DNA from: Camellia lanceoleosa
Lineage: Eukaryota > Streptophyta > Magnoliopsida > Ericales > Theaceae
Direction of reading: 5' to 3'
DNA length: 64,000 nt
Assembly (NCBI GenBank): GCA_025200525.1
Contig: CM045761.1
Location: 95,332,182-95,396,181, forward strand
This document shows, in pieces, positions 34,246 through 45,040 of the stretch. Positions within the stretch are counted from its first letter, which is position 1. The number at the start of each line of letters is the position of its first letter. The notes below the pieces were generated by a model that did not search any database, was not told where the DNA came from, and saw only the letters and a list, made by a program, of their open reading frames with translations. The position numbers and the translations under genes are program-made.

Positions 34246-35600
34246 GTACCACTTTTTTTCACAGAGCAAAGCAGAGGCTGAAGTGCAAAACAGTGCAGAG
34301 GCATTCTCAGGGGGGAAATTCATGCGCATACATAATCCATTCCCTTGCCCCTCAGAACCCGTTAGATTTGTTTTTGTTAATAGTAGTAAGTTGTTAGTAA
34401 ACTTGTAATTAATTACTTCGTTAATTAATTCCATGATGTAACTAACTAGTTAGTTTAATTAGTTAGAGTGTGTTATAATTATTTAATTGGCTAGAATAGT
34501 TAGTTAAATTCGGCATTGTAATAATTAGTTAAGTAGCTTACCTAATTCATTCATTCGGACCCTCCTACGCGAGGACAAATATGTAATAATGTGTATATGT
34601 CTTCCAACCTCACATCTTTCTCCCTTTTATTTACCCGCTTATAATGAATAGTTTAGAGCATCACATTTTTTTTTAGCATTTTCCATGATTTGCATCCATG
34701 TGTCTTTCATGCATAAGATTTGGCTCATTTTAACAAGCATTGTCATTTAAATACTTATTTGAAAATGAGCTTAAAACTGCATGCTATCAAATTGATTCAT
34801 ATGCTATGCTAGTAGCCAGACTTCTAATTGCATAATACATGTGTTGCATTTGGAATATTTCATTAGTTAGGATTAGGCATTTTTCTACTATTTTCTCTCT
34901 TTTGGCTCACCTCGGGAATTGGGGTAAGCTTTACTGCTTTACCATATCGTATGTGTGTGATTGTTTCCATATCAAGCATGATTACCATGAGGCTAAGTGC
35001 TTAAGTGCTATATCTGTTTGAATGCCTATGGATGGAGGCTAATTGCTTAAATTGGGATAATTTGGTTAATGTGCATATGAGATTACTTTTTCAAGTGGTA
35101 CATATTCAAACAATTTTCAAAAACAAACATGACATCAAAGTGTTTCAATTTTTGGAAATTAGTCTATACTTGTGTGCAACACATAGTAAAGGTAGCCTAA
35201 TAATCGAAGCAAGAGCATATAATGTAAATAAGAATGGCATCATGATGAGTAGAGGCCAATCTTTGACCGAGCGAGTGGGGTGCTCAATTCATGATCTTCC
35301 CCTCTCGTACCTAAGTTCTCGAACCGAGACACTTTGGTGATGACAGACACGTGGCCTTTAGCACAAGTCACAAGTTTCCTAAATTTCCAAAAAAAAATTT
35401 AGGTTGCAACTCCGTAATCTAGCAAAGCAGCCCAGTTTTGGCATTTTTGATTCAAAATCGATTTTCCAAAAAGAATTGCCAGATTTGGACTCATTTGTGT
35501 TTATCTATTTCACATTGCACTTGTGAGATCAGATTCAGAACCAGGGAAGTTTGAACTATAGGGCTATCGTATCCAAAAGGAGCATGAAAAGCAAGCTACA

Positions 35601-35869
35601 CTTAGTAGCCTTGATCAAAAGTGAGAGTGTTGTTGAAAAGAGAGAGAAACAGATAGTTGAAAAACCCCCACACAATCTGTTAAACACCCAAAAATACCAT
35701 TCACATAAGAATTTCAAATTTCAAACTGAAAACTAAGAATACACTTTTTAAACTTGAGGGTAATGAAAAGGAAATTTGAAAATCCAATCCTTTCTTTAGA
35801 AGGTGAATTTTGCACACTTTCTATTTTCTTGCATTTTCTTTCTTATTTTGCTCTTCTTGTTTTGATTTC
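35601..35869. other. Short gene-free stretch
   Basis: AT-rich sequence after LTR2 with no recognised element end, gene or repeat. Confidence 0.4.
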
Positions 35870-37200
35870 ATATTATAAACTGTTGTATTCTAACTGGATG
35901 TAGTGAGTTAAGTCAACCATATACCCCTTGTTTGCTTTTTGTTTGATAATACAACAAAATAGAGTTTTGGCCTGGCCTGATTGGCCATTTGGCCGGCTAA
36001 CTCATCTTTTCACCGGCTGATCAACATCTCCTAGACAGAACCTAGCAACCTCCCCAAAGATTGAGCGTAGCAGGTCTCGATGGTCTCGAGGCCACCACAA
36101 ACTTCGATTTTCTATTTTTCTTTTAATTTCAGAGAGATTTGTGAGGATATTTTGTTGTAATTTTTATTTCTTTTCTCCCCATTTAGATTTGAAATATTCA
36201 AATGTTGTAATAATTCCCCGCCTCGCTTTTTCCTACCCCATTCTTTACTTGCTTTCCATATCTGTACATATATAGTATATTTTGTTTATCATCCTATCCA
36301 TGCTTTAAATGCATGTTTCATGCATCATGATTGGGCTAAATTTTCATTTGTGAGTTTAATTGATTATTACATGATTTTGTGCGCAACTTCATGTTCTTGA
36401 TATGAATCACATGTCATGTTTTAGAAGCCGAATCACTAGTTGCATATTGTGAATGAATTTCATTAGAATCTTGTATATAGAATCACGCATGCTTTACTAA
36501 CTTTATTTTGTAATTGCTTGTGGGATGCCAATAAATATGTTAGCTTTTATGCTTTAGCATCCCGTTTGTATATTTTTCTTATTATGTTTAGTATTCTCCC
36601 AAGTGACTATATGCATATTTGATATATCTCAATGAATGCTTGTGGATGGAAATTGCGTTGTTCAATTTGGAACAAAATTGATTTTCATGTCATAAACTCA
36701 AGTTTTTGTCAAGTTCTTTAAAATGCTTTCAAAAATACATGAAATCGAACTGTGTCAAAATAAATGACACAATCTATACTTGTTTGCTTCACATAGTAAT
36801 TTTAGCATATATTAAATAATCGGAATATGAACATATAAAGCAAATAAAATTCATATCTTGGTTTCGTAGAGGTCGATCTTTGATCGGGTGAGCAGGGGTG
36901 CTCAACTAATGACCTTTTCCTCTCATATCTAAGGTTCTAAGCCAAGAAGCTTTGGTTATGACGAATAATAGCCTTAACACGAGTCACGGGGTTTACTAAT
37001 TTTCCAAAAATATTAGATGGCAAGTCTAAGATCTGGCGATGTAGTCCATTTCTAGCAAAGATTTTTGCAATAATAAATTTCCATAAAATTCACCAAATCT
37101 GGGCTCTCATCTATGTTTTACATTGCACTTGCAAGGCTAGATCGAAGATACCGAGGGTCTGAACTGTTAACGTGCGCAGGTACCCCTCGGGTATGTTATA
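35870..37200 (+). mobile_element. Old LTR (G), left edge uncertain
   Basis: Decayed Tat LTR. It shows the cassette region in rudimentary form (GCCATTTGGCCGGCTAACTC, near 35980), the conserved 3' module (GAGGTCGATCTTTGATCGGG, 36867) and an end at TGTTATA followed by a mutated primer-binding site. It lacks the CACGTGG site of younger copies. The start could not be placed. Confidence 0.55.
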
Positions 37201-37205
37201 GTTTA

Positions 37206-37223
37206 TAGCGACTCTGTTGGGGA
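37206..37223 (+). other. Mutated primer-binding site (G)
   Basis: TAGCGACTCTGTTGGGGA; relative to the site at 12318 it carries G-to-A and C-to-T changes, including loss of the leading TGG that pairs with the tRNA CCA end. Confidence 0.6.
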
Positions 37224-37680
37224 TATTAAAAAACCTTGACTCAAACTCCATGATATGCTTTTTATTTTCAATTATATGTTCATTGCATTGCATGCATTGG
37301 TGCACTTAAGTCCCGTGCTCGTCACCTGTTATCCTAGATGACTATTCTACTTCGGACAGATAGATGAACATAGGCTCTAATATGGTGGGAGCACAAGCCT
37401 TGGAATCGGGATCACTACATATCGCTTGATCTGCTGGATTGAGCAGGTATATTGGTGTCTTGCTGAAGTACCCTTTTTGACCAAGATTGACCAAGTGCAT
37501 GTAGTAAGCTTTAGCAACTTTCAAATTAGGACATGATGGTATCCCGTGCTAAGATGTATGATGCCACTTGTTTGAATAGTGAAACCCTAGATCATGTCAA
37601 AGCTAAGAGAGGACAACCCTACCCTTTATAGTAGTGAGTTTTAAGCCCGCTTGAGGTGGCAAATCATGTTTTAAGCCCAT
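37224..37680 (+). other. Leader fragment of element G
   Basis: Resembles 12336-12720 (TTCATTGCATTGCATGCATT, then GCACTTAAGTC and GCTGAAGTACCCTTTTTGAC). No gag follows: the leader runs into another LTR end. A doubled phrase TTTTA(A)GCCCxCTTGAG is present near 37630 and 37693. Confidence 0.55.
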
Positions 37681-37689
37681 CATGTTTGA

Positions 37690-38248
37690 TGGAAAATCCG
37701 GATTTTAGCCCACTTGAGGGTGGCAAATTCAAACCATTTTTGAAAGCAAACATGAGTTAAGTTGTTCCACTTCTTGCGATTTTAGTCTATACTAGCTTGT
37801 GTGCGCCACATAGTAAAGTTAGCTAAATAATTTGAATAAGAACATATGAGGTTTATAAAACAACATATCATGATTAGTAGAGGCCGATCTTTTGATCGGG
37901 CGAGCAGGGGTGCTCATTTCAGGACCTTCCCCTCTCGTGCCCAAGTTCTCGAACCGAGACAACTTTGGTGATAATGGACACGTGGCCTTTAGCACGAGTC
38001 AAGGTTTCCTAAATTTTCCAAAACAAAATATTTAGGTGGCGACTCTGTAATCTGGCAAAGCAATCCAATTTTGGCATTATTTGATTCAAAATCTGATTTT
38101 CCAAAATGATTTGCCGGATTGGACTCTTTGGTATTTATCAGTTTCACATTGCACTTTATGAAACTAGATTCAGAACCGTGACAAGAGTCCGAACTGTAGG
38201 ACCAATTCCAGCTCTCCGAAAGGGGGCACAATGAAAGTCGAGTCTACA
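37690..38248 (+). mobile_element. LTR 3'-end fragment (H)
   Basis: Last ~560 bases of a Tat LTR, close to 24725-25095, with CACGTGG at 37979 and the end GTCGAGTCTACA. Again no primer-binding site follows; PMD-tail coding sequence starts within a few bases. Confidence 0.75.
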
Positions 38249-38250
38249 GT

Positions 38251-38367
38251 GAGGCAGTAGCCAAGGCTAAGGTTGAGGTAGTCGCTAAGGCTAAAAGTAG
38301 TAGTGCTGATAAGGATGACGCTGGGGTTCTGCCAATGAAGAGAACGAAGAGGGTGAGCCGACCCTGA
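38251..38367 (+). pseudogene. PMD gene tail (H), plus strand
   Basis: Thirty-eight codons reading Ala/Lys-rich (EAVAKAKVEVVAKAKSSS) and ending PMKRTKRVSRP before TGA at 38365-38367. The basic end matches the PMD exon-6 ends at 22991 and 27808 (KRTKRASRA, KRMKRAF). It is the only PMD piece here, and it lies in the same direction as the adjacent LTR end, unlike in elements A and B. Confidence 0.6.
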
Positions 38368-38929
38368 TCCTCTTCTTTTTGTATATTTCTTTTACTTTGT
38401 AGTTAGGAAAATCATGTACAACTTCAGATAGGTTTTTTCTTTAAACTTTTGTAACGCTTTTGACTAGGAATAAATGAAAGCAACACTTTTATTTTTGGAC
38501 CATCTCGGATACCTAAACACGCACGGCACCAAACCTAAGCACATCATAGTTTTATTTTGATTTTGAAATTGAGAACAGTTGTATTTGGATGAGTTCTGAA
38601 TCTAATATCAAGCCTACGACTGACTGAAACACAAAATACAATTCAATAAATGCATAACATAGCAAAAACAACCTAAATATACCCATTTGCACCTATTGGA
38701 ATGGAAAAGACTCAAAACAAGACATGAAACAAAATCTACAAGCTAAACTATAGGACTGCAATGTTTCTACAATTCTGGGGGTCAGCCGGGTACAAATTTG
38801 TCCAGCCGATAGTGGGATATAGTTGTCAAGCATTCATGCGATTATCCCTTTAAAAGGTGCTTTGCAATTGCTTCTTTCCCCAAAAGTGGAAAAACTGATA
38901 AGTTTCTTCTAAAAATGAAGGCTCCACCT
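38368..38929. other. Spacer between PMD tail and DUF7745-like gene (H)
   Basis: No gene. Position corresponds to 22985-22397 and 27807-27235 in reverse. No intact GGCC cassette is seen in it. Confidence 0.45.
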
Positions 38930-40160
38930 ATAGCTAGGCTCTAAGATTAGATAACCTCTTTGGACGGTGCCGATAAAGTGAATTTCGTAGGATTTGGCCT
39001 AAATGCTCTTTTTCCTTTGAGTCAGACCTCGCTCTAACTTCCTTTTCTCTAAGCTATCCAACTATTGAGGAATTTTAGGCATTAATGGAGCTTTCCCAGG
39101 ACGAAGCAATCATGCCTCAACCCAATTTTAGCTATGCTCAAGCCTTAGCCCAAATGTGTGGCTTAACTCCAAATGAGGCTCAATCCTTGGCTCTTGGTAA
39201 GGGTTTGGATGTATTCAGATTGATTCGCCTATTCTCTGTTGTTGGAGATAGGAATGACCCCGTTTGGCGAGGGCATCGTCAACATGCACTCTGCATGTGT
39301 CTACTTTCACATTACTTGCTTGCCCCTAGTGGTGATAGGGCAAGCATCAGGCTTGCCAAGGTGGCCCAACGACTCCAAGAGGGTCAGAGTTGTATAGGCT
39401 TAACGTTAGCCAAGACTTTGATGGGCTTAGACACATTCTATAGACGAGAGACATATTGATTTGCAGGAAGGCCATTACTCTTTTAGGTATTGTATTCCAA
39501 CCTTCCTTATTTTATGTTTCTTACATCACTCTAGCCCTCTTTACTCAATTTTTTCTCTCAAAACCTTTTCTCACTTTTTCCCACTCAACGTATATCTCTC
39601 TATTCTTTAATTTCTCTTGTTTTTCATCCCTCCCAAGGTATGGTTGATGGATAAACTGAAAGTAGTGGCCCTGGGTGCTCAGTACTCAACTCAAAACTAC
39701 TTTTTTCGAGCTCAAATAGTTGATTTTCCTTCTGAGGGCCTATAGTGTGACTGGATGTATAGTAGGTCTACAACAAACATTGTTTAGCACTGTCTCTGGT
39801 TAAAACTGCCTCAAATGACATTCAATATGTTACGTTAACCGGGTGTATAATTGATCGACCTGATACGCTGCATCTTCTACTTCCCTCTTTGATTCAGGCG
39901 GCAATTTGGACATAATCAAACTTGCCCTACTGATGGAATCGAATACCCAACTTCATTTCCACTTCAGGCTAGACACCTCTTTTGATATGCAACTGCCTAG
40001 AGGATGAGGGAAGTCCTGGCTCCTACTAATGACTTTAGTCATGTCCTTTCTAGTGAATGTATGCTTTGGCTTGAGGGGGAGGCATGGGTGGGTGCATCTT
40101 TAATAGTGAAACCTTCTGATGTTGAAGGGAGAGGGCCATAGACTTGACTCGACTATGCCT
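38930..40160 (+). pseudogene. DUF7745-like gene (H), plus strand
   Basis: Best-preserved frame is 39085-39459: MELSQDEAIMPQPNFSYAQA, MCGLTPNEAQSLALGKGLD, GHRQHALCMCLLSHYLLAPS, GDRASIRLAKVAQRLQEGQ and SCIGLTLAKTLMGLDTFY, ending RRETY-stop. The second exon begins near 39643 (WLMDKLKVVALGAQYSTQN) and carries several stops; it ends by 40160. Exon 1 is poorly preserved. Function unknown. It reads in the same direction as the LTR fragments on both sides (ending 38248, starting 40203). Confidence 0.65.
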
Positions 40161-40419
40161 CTAGTTTATTACTTTGACCTTAGCTTTATGATGTAAAAAA
40201 TGTGTAGACACCCCATTTTTTTACTGACCTTAAGACTCACACGTCATTGATTGAGCGCTCGGTGATAGTGCATGTTGTGCTCGTTTTGAGATTTCGGAGT
40301 TTTAGCTGAGAGCCTTGCCTCCGGGCCTCTGAACTCTTTGTGTTTCAACTCGGTTTGCGGACCAAGCCTTGTTTTCCTTGCCTGAGGGAGGGAGTGGCCT
40401 TGTAGACCATCTCTTTGTG

Positions 40420-40985
40420 GTCGTAGACCACTTTTCAGGGTCGTAGACCACTTTTCCCGTTTGGAGACTAGTTTCCGGTTTTCGGAGCCTTCGGCCGTGT
40501 GCCTTGTCTCGGGATTGCTTAACGTTCTCCGTTTGGCGTGGTTTTTGAACCACATCTTGTTTCCTTGGCCTAGAGGGCCACTGTGGTTTGGGAGACCACT
40601 TTTGTGGTCGTAAACCACTTTTGGTGCTTGTCAGCTAGTTTTCGAGGCTCTCGGCTGCGCGCTTTACCTCCCAAACTTTCATCTTGCATCCGTTTTGGTT
40701 TGTTTTTGGTACAAACCTTGTTTTCCTTGTTTGGAAGGTGGTACAAGGGTGGGAGACCAGTTTTTTCCTTGGAGACCACTTTTCTTCCCGCCAGCCAGTT
40801 TTCTGATCTGACAACTGGTCTCCTAGGTCTTTGAGCCATCTTTTCTGGTCGACCACCCCACCCCTAGCTTGTTTTCGGTGTGCTGATCATCTCTTACCAT
40901 GGCCGACCACTTGTTGTCTTGGGAGACCACTTGTGGTGGTCGGCCGACCACTTGAAGTAGCTGGCTGACCACTTCAAGTGGTCGG
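40420..40985. repeat. GACCAC/GGCC cassette array in LTR F
   Basis: Longest cassette region in the window: at least ten half-sites such as GTAGACCACTTTT, AGACCACTTTTGTGGTC and TGGTCGGC. It includes a perfect 16-base palindrome GTGGTCGGCCGACCAC (40936-40951) and an inverted repeat with 11-base arms (40948-40958 and 40971-40981). Confidence 0.8.
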
Positions 40986-41016
40986 CTGCTTTTTGCCACC
41001 TTTTTGGAGATATTTT

Positions 41017-41120
41017 CCTCCAGCTATCAGCTGGAGGGCACTAAAGCTATCCTCGAGGGATTGCCTTGAACCTTAGCTTCTCCAAGAAGCTTTGCTTTTG
41101 GTTCTCTATAAGAGAGAACC
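41017..41120 (+). promoter_or_regulatory. Two hairpins around LTR F core promoter
   Basis: Hairpin 1: CCTCCAGC (41017-41024), loop TATCA, GCTGGAGG (41030-41037). Hairpin 2: GGTTCTCT (41100-41107), loop ATAAG, AGAGAACC (41113-41120), with the TATA-like CTCTATAAG inside it. Both arms are perfect. Folding of the DNA or of a transcript is possible; a role is not shown. Confidence 0.6.
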
Positions 41121-41664
41121 ATCTCCTCCCTTCTCTAGGTTCAGAAAAAAGTTCCTTGAGTGATACATATAGTTTTGTATCTATACTTGTTCATTTTGCT
41201 CTTGTTTTGTGTTCAAAAAGTGTAGTTTTGTCTTACTTTAACACACAAACACACACTCAAACACCTTACCCTTGGAGCTAAGGTCCCTTGAGGTTGTTCT
41301 TGAAGTTCTTGGACTGGTTTTGGTCCAAAAAGTGTGTTGGAGTTGCAGTAGTGAAGGTGGTCTTCAAGGGTGAGTCTTTAACCCTTAAATCCCCCATTCT
41401 TGCTTAAGCTTTTGGACCCTTTTGCATGTTGTTTTAAGACTAACTCTTAACTAGAAAAAGTTCTATTTTTGTGTGCTTTAAAAGTTTGTTTAAGGTCACT
41501 TTTGTGTTTGGGGTTGTCTACCCCCTTTTAGGCCTTGTTAGGGCTTGTTTGGAGCCATCTATTTAGGCTCTTGTTGTAGCCTTTGCATGACCTTTCTACC
41601 ACTGAAATCCAGAGAATTTTTAGTGGTGGAAAAGTGGTTTTGGGGTCTTAAATAGGAGAGGGTC

Positions 41665-42600
41665 ATTGATATGTAGCCCCAGCATTCTTCAACCCAAACG
41701 GCATTACTCTATAACAATATGTACCCCACGGGGTGGTAAAAGCAGTCTTCTCCCGGTCTTCGGGTGCCATCACTATCTGATTATAACCTGAAAAGCCATC
41801 CATGAACGAAAGCAAAGCATGCCCATTGTGAAATCTACCAACTCGTCAATATGTGGCAAGGAAAGTCATCCTTGATGGCTCTGTTCAAATCCCTGAAATC
41901 CACACATACCCGGATTCTGCCATCCTTCTTCGGTACTGGAACAATGTTGGCCAACCAAGTTGGGTATTCGGATACCAATAGGAAACCTGCATCAATCTGC
42001 TTGGTGACCTCTTCCTTGATCTTAATGGCCCAGTCAGGGCGAATCCTTCGACATTTTGACGTGTCGGGCCTCGGGGTCAAGAGGATCCGGTCTTTGTACA
42101 ATCTCGGGATCGATTCGGGCATGTCTTCGTAGGACCACGCGAAAACATCTTTGAAATCTTTTAACAAAGCGACTAAGCGCTCGCGTTCCTCTGAGGACAA
42201 CGTGGACCCGATCTGGACCAGCCGCGGGTCCTTCTCAGTACCAATATTCACAGTGTTGATTTCATCAATTAAAGGTTTAACAAACCTCTCTTGCTCTTGT
42301 TCAATTAGTCGTTGTAAAACCGGAGGAATTTCGTCCTCGTCGTTTTCATCAAAATTTTGAAAGTCCTGATTTAAGCAATAAACCAAAGGCACAGAAAAAT
42401 ACTCGGAAACCACAGTTACCTCATTCTCATTAGATACTTCCAAACCGTCTGATTCTTCTGTAACAACAGACTCAAAAGAGAAAGAAAAAGACGACCTGGA
42501 CAGGACTGCGGTATCCGGGTTATCACCCCCAGGAATACCAGACTCAGACTTCGGAACTCGAGCAGTGGAACTGATTCGACTCACAAGACTCGGTGGAATC
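41665..42600 (-). pseudogene. Linker and N-terminal reverse transcriptase (element E), truncated
   Basis: Longest intact frame of the element (42584-41838): an acidic Ser-rich linker, VSEYFSVPLVYCLNQDF, NIGTEKDPRLVQIGSTLSSE, FKDVFAWSYEDMPESIP, VPKKDGRIRVCVDFRDLN. A small deletion after DFRDLN shifts the frame; homology continues in other frames to GLKNAGATYQ-like sequence at 41665-41720. The YVDD motif and all later domains are missing because the sequence ends at the junction with LTR F. Up to the junction it is less damaged than element A's RT. Confidence 0.85.
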
Positions 42601-43225
42601 GATTCCCACTACTGATCCGGTCTTTGCCCGATAGAAATCCCTCCTCGTCTTTGCCGGTGAGGGAGGTCGATGGATGCATCAAAATAGTGATTGTAGGCCC
42701 TTGACCGTTTCATCTCCGATCATGGACACCGAGAGTCATCCCCCAAGCACAAGCCCAGTCGATCAAAGGATGCGAAAGTAGACACGCCCGATTACTACCC
42801 CCATTCGAACTCGTGTCCAGACTCAATTCCTTGCTATGTTCGACCTCAACTGCGGGTCTATCGCTCTTGAGAACATCATCCCCAGATAAGCGCAAGTCGA
42901 AGAAAATTTCAAACCGGCATGCGCTTCTTCTCTTTATTCATCCATGGCTCAGGAAAACCACGAATGGAAAGTCTTCCCCTTCCGGACGAAACGTCCGTTC
43001 GAATTACCGGATGGGCGGTGCATCAATTGAAAAGGTTTCCCCATCTTTTTTGCTTTGGCTCTTCCTGCCATCTCTTTTCCTCTTCTTACCGAATCTTCCT
43101 TGCGGGGCATGTATCCTATGCCGAAGGTCTGAGGTTGTGTGGCACTTGCCAACGTTGCGATGCCTTCTGGCGCTCTTCCCTAATCCCATCGAGGATGTAT
43201 TGGAGTTTATTCATGAGGTATCTTG
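42601..43225 (-). pseudogene. Protease-RT linker (element E)
   Basis: Contains FGIGYMPRKED, the basic GRAKAKKMGKPFQLMHRP run and NGRFVRKGKTF (43120-42960), the same order as in element A (16470-16700). Frameshifted. Confidence 0.65.
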
Positions 43226-43870
43226 CTTGGCGCTAACATATATCCCTTCATTAACTGCCATGACGCTCTGTACTACTTCAGCCTCTGCTAAGGTAATACC
43301 GGATATGAACACAAGTTACCTCCCATGATCTATCTCTAGAAGGGGGGTAGACACCTCCGGCGGTGGATGGATCGATGAATTACGAAAACAATGGCTACTC
43401 CTTCCCATAGGGGTATTTCACCATTTGATGCAAAGTGGATGATCTTGCTTTTACGATGCGACCACGGCCGCAACAACAAATTGAAAGTTCTTGCGGCACT
43501 TCCAAGACATGAAAATCTATCTCCTGTTGTCCGGTCCAACCTTAGTCGGATGTTAACGGTTCCCATCACTTCTCGGCTTGTGTTGTCATATGCCCGATGA
43601 CTGTTTGTTGGTACAAAGTCGCGACTTTCGGACCAATCGCATAAAAGTCCTCATGAGGCGAGCGTTGATGGCGAATCTGTATCAACAAGGACTACGGTAT
43701 CCATTTATCCCTGCACTCTCGGAGATGTAGAGTGGCTTGTTGTGATTTGTGCCCTCGGCGGTAATTCTTTATCGATAGCGTCAACATCGGGCGGCTCCTC
43801 CGGAAAGACTAGCCCCACTAGTCATTACGGTGTTGTTTCTATTGAAAGCTTTGCCTTATCCATGGCGATA
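43226..43870 (-). pseudogene. Aspartic protease (element E), broken
   Basis: The active-site region at 43686-43675 reads V-D-T-D where element A has V-D-T-G. Downstream, FNLLLRPWSHRKSK (about 43490-43450) replaces the family's FNLLLGRPWLHxxKAVSSTL. Frameshifts are numerous, several at CAG or CCTG positions of element D, so part of the damage may be sequencing error. Confidence 0.7.
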
Positions 43871-45040
43871 AAAGCAGCCTCCTGTGCACTCGAGAAGCCA
43901 TGGCGATCCCCAAATAGAGATATCTGCTTGTATCTTTTTCAGCTGTTTGAGTACGGCTTCCTCTTCGAGCTGCTTTTCCTTCTGCTTCTCAGCCTCTCTG
44001 TCCTTCCCTGAGGCCTCTGGTTGATCCAAGTGCGGAGGTTTGAAATATCGCCCACTCCTTGTCATGTGGTCGACCTCTCCAAGGTACCAAGTATTGTCGG
44101 GTTGGTTGTTCCCCCAATCCTCGTCCGTGTGGGCGAGACATAAGTCTTCATCTTCCCACCACATTCCCTCGGCGACCGACAGACGTCTGTCCGGCTCTGG
44201 TATATGTTGTTCTTGCGCTTCATAACACTTTCCATCCATATACCCTTGACATTTTAGGTTTACGTGCACCTGATAGTTTCCACTCCCACATGGGCCTTTG
44301 CCTTCGATTCTCTCGGAATCCTCAAAACTTGCTTTCTTGGTACAACCGATTGTTTCGGCCATCTACGTGCTCAAAATGTTCCAATCTCGGCGAAATTCTT
44401 GACCTTGGCGCCCTCCGATATGTTACGCTCTTGACCCTTCAATTGCCGCCGATTTTCTCATTCATGAACTTTGCTCTGCCTGAAATTCTTCTACTACATC
44501 GGGTTGGTCATCCAACCACCCGGTGGCTTCTACTGAATCTTCATGATCAAACCAAGCGATTGCCACATCCTCTGGGTATTGATCGTCATAAAATCGGAGG
44601 TTGGCGAAGTACTCCCCCATAGTCACTACATCATCTGTTCCCTGTTCTAGGCTATCTCCTTGAATCACACATAATTCTTCTTCTGTTGGCAATTCCACTC
44701 CGGGCCCATCTTGACCCATTGATGAAATGTAGTCACTCGGACTGTATGTTTTCCCATTGCAACTCCCAGATTCCACAGACTCTGATTCAATAACCTGCTC
44801 CTTCTTTGGAATTCCCCTTTTATTGTTCTTGGTGGTCACCACCATTGGCTTAGGTTGGGTCGAGGAGATGTCCATCATGCACAAATCGATGCAGTCGGGA
44901 AGAAACACCTCTGGCTTAGGCAGGTGGGTAGGTGTGATGTAGATGCTAGGGTCGTAGGACCTTGATATGAATGAAATTGAGCCTTTTGGGTGGTGGAGCT
45001 GGTTGTGTATGGGGAGGATTGGTAGTAACATTGGGTTTTT
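43871..45040 (-). pseudogene. Gag-protease linker (element E)
   Basis: Two long open pieces: 45031-44462 (ITPTHLPKPEVFLPDCIDLC, GDSLEQGTDDVVTMGEYFAN, DDQYPEDVAIAWFDHED) and 44362-43856 (CLAHTDEDWGNNQPDNTWYL, MTRSGRYFKPPHLDQPE, then KQKEKQLEEEAVLKQLKKI). No enzymatic motif. It links Gag to protease as in element A but is much better preserved. Confidence 0.7.

Larger units (their letters stand above)
32597..35600 (+). mobile_element. 3' LTR of composite Tat element (LTR2)
   Basis: Starts TGTAGACACCCCATTTTTTA after the PPT and ends AAGCAAGCTACA at 35600. About 3.0 kb; homologous to 9118-12312. Differences include a 21-base cassette present only here (32810-32830) and exchange of about 465 bases of LTR1 (9841-10305) for about 350 bases of another family's LTR (33356-33705). 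A CACGTGG site at 35348 is preserved. Confidence 0.85.
40203..41664 (+). mobile_element. LTR 5' part (F), truncated
   Basis: Starts TGTAGACACCCCATTTTTTT without a PPT in front. Contains many GACCAC/GTGGTC half-sites (40420-40985), two hairpins, a TATA-like CTCTATAAG and a leader similar to the 3.8-kb LTR of the minus-strand elements (for example TTTTGGACTGGTTTTG phrases). It stops at 41664, where reverse transcriptase sequence in the opposite direction begins. Confidence 0.75.

Noticed and set aside
9118..35600. One intact Ogre-sized retrotransposon
   Set aside because: No matching target duplication, duplicated 3' half and foreign LTR inside; treated as a composite.
40244..40856. Minus-strand frames of 73-124 codons rich in K, R and E
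   Set aside because: They overlap the GACCAC cassette array of LTR F; composition and repetition explain the open frames.
42813..43328. 171-codon plus-strand frame
   Set aside because: Shadow of the minus-strand protease-RT linker of element E; the minus strand carries the conserved motifs.
44059..44622. 187-codon plus-strand frame
   Set aside because: Shadow of the minus-strand Gag-protease linker of element E, which has recognisable, conserved sequence.
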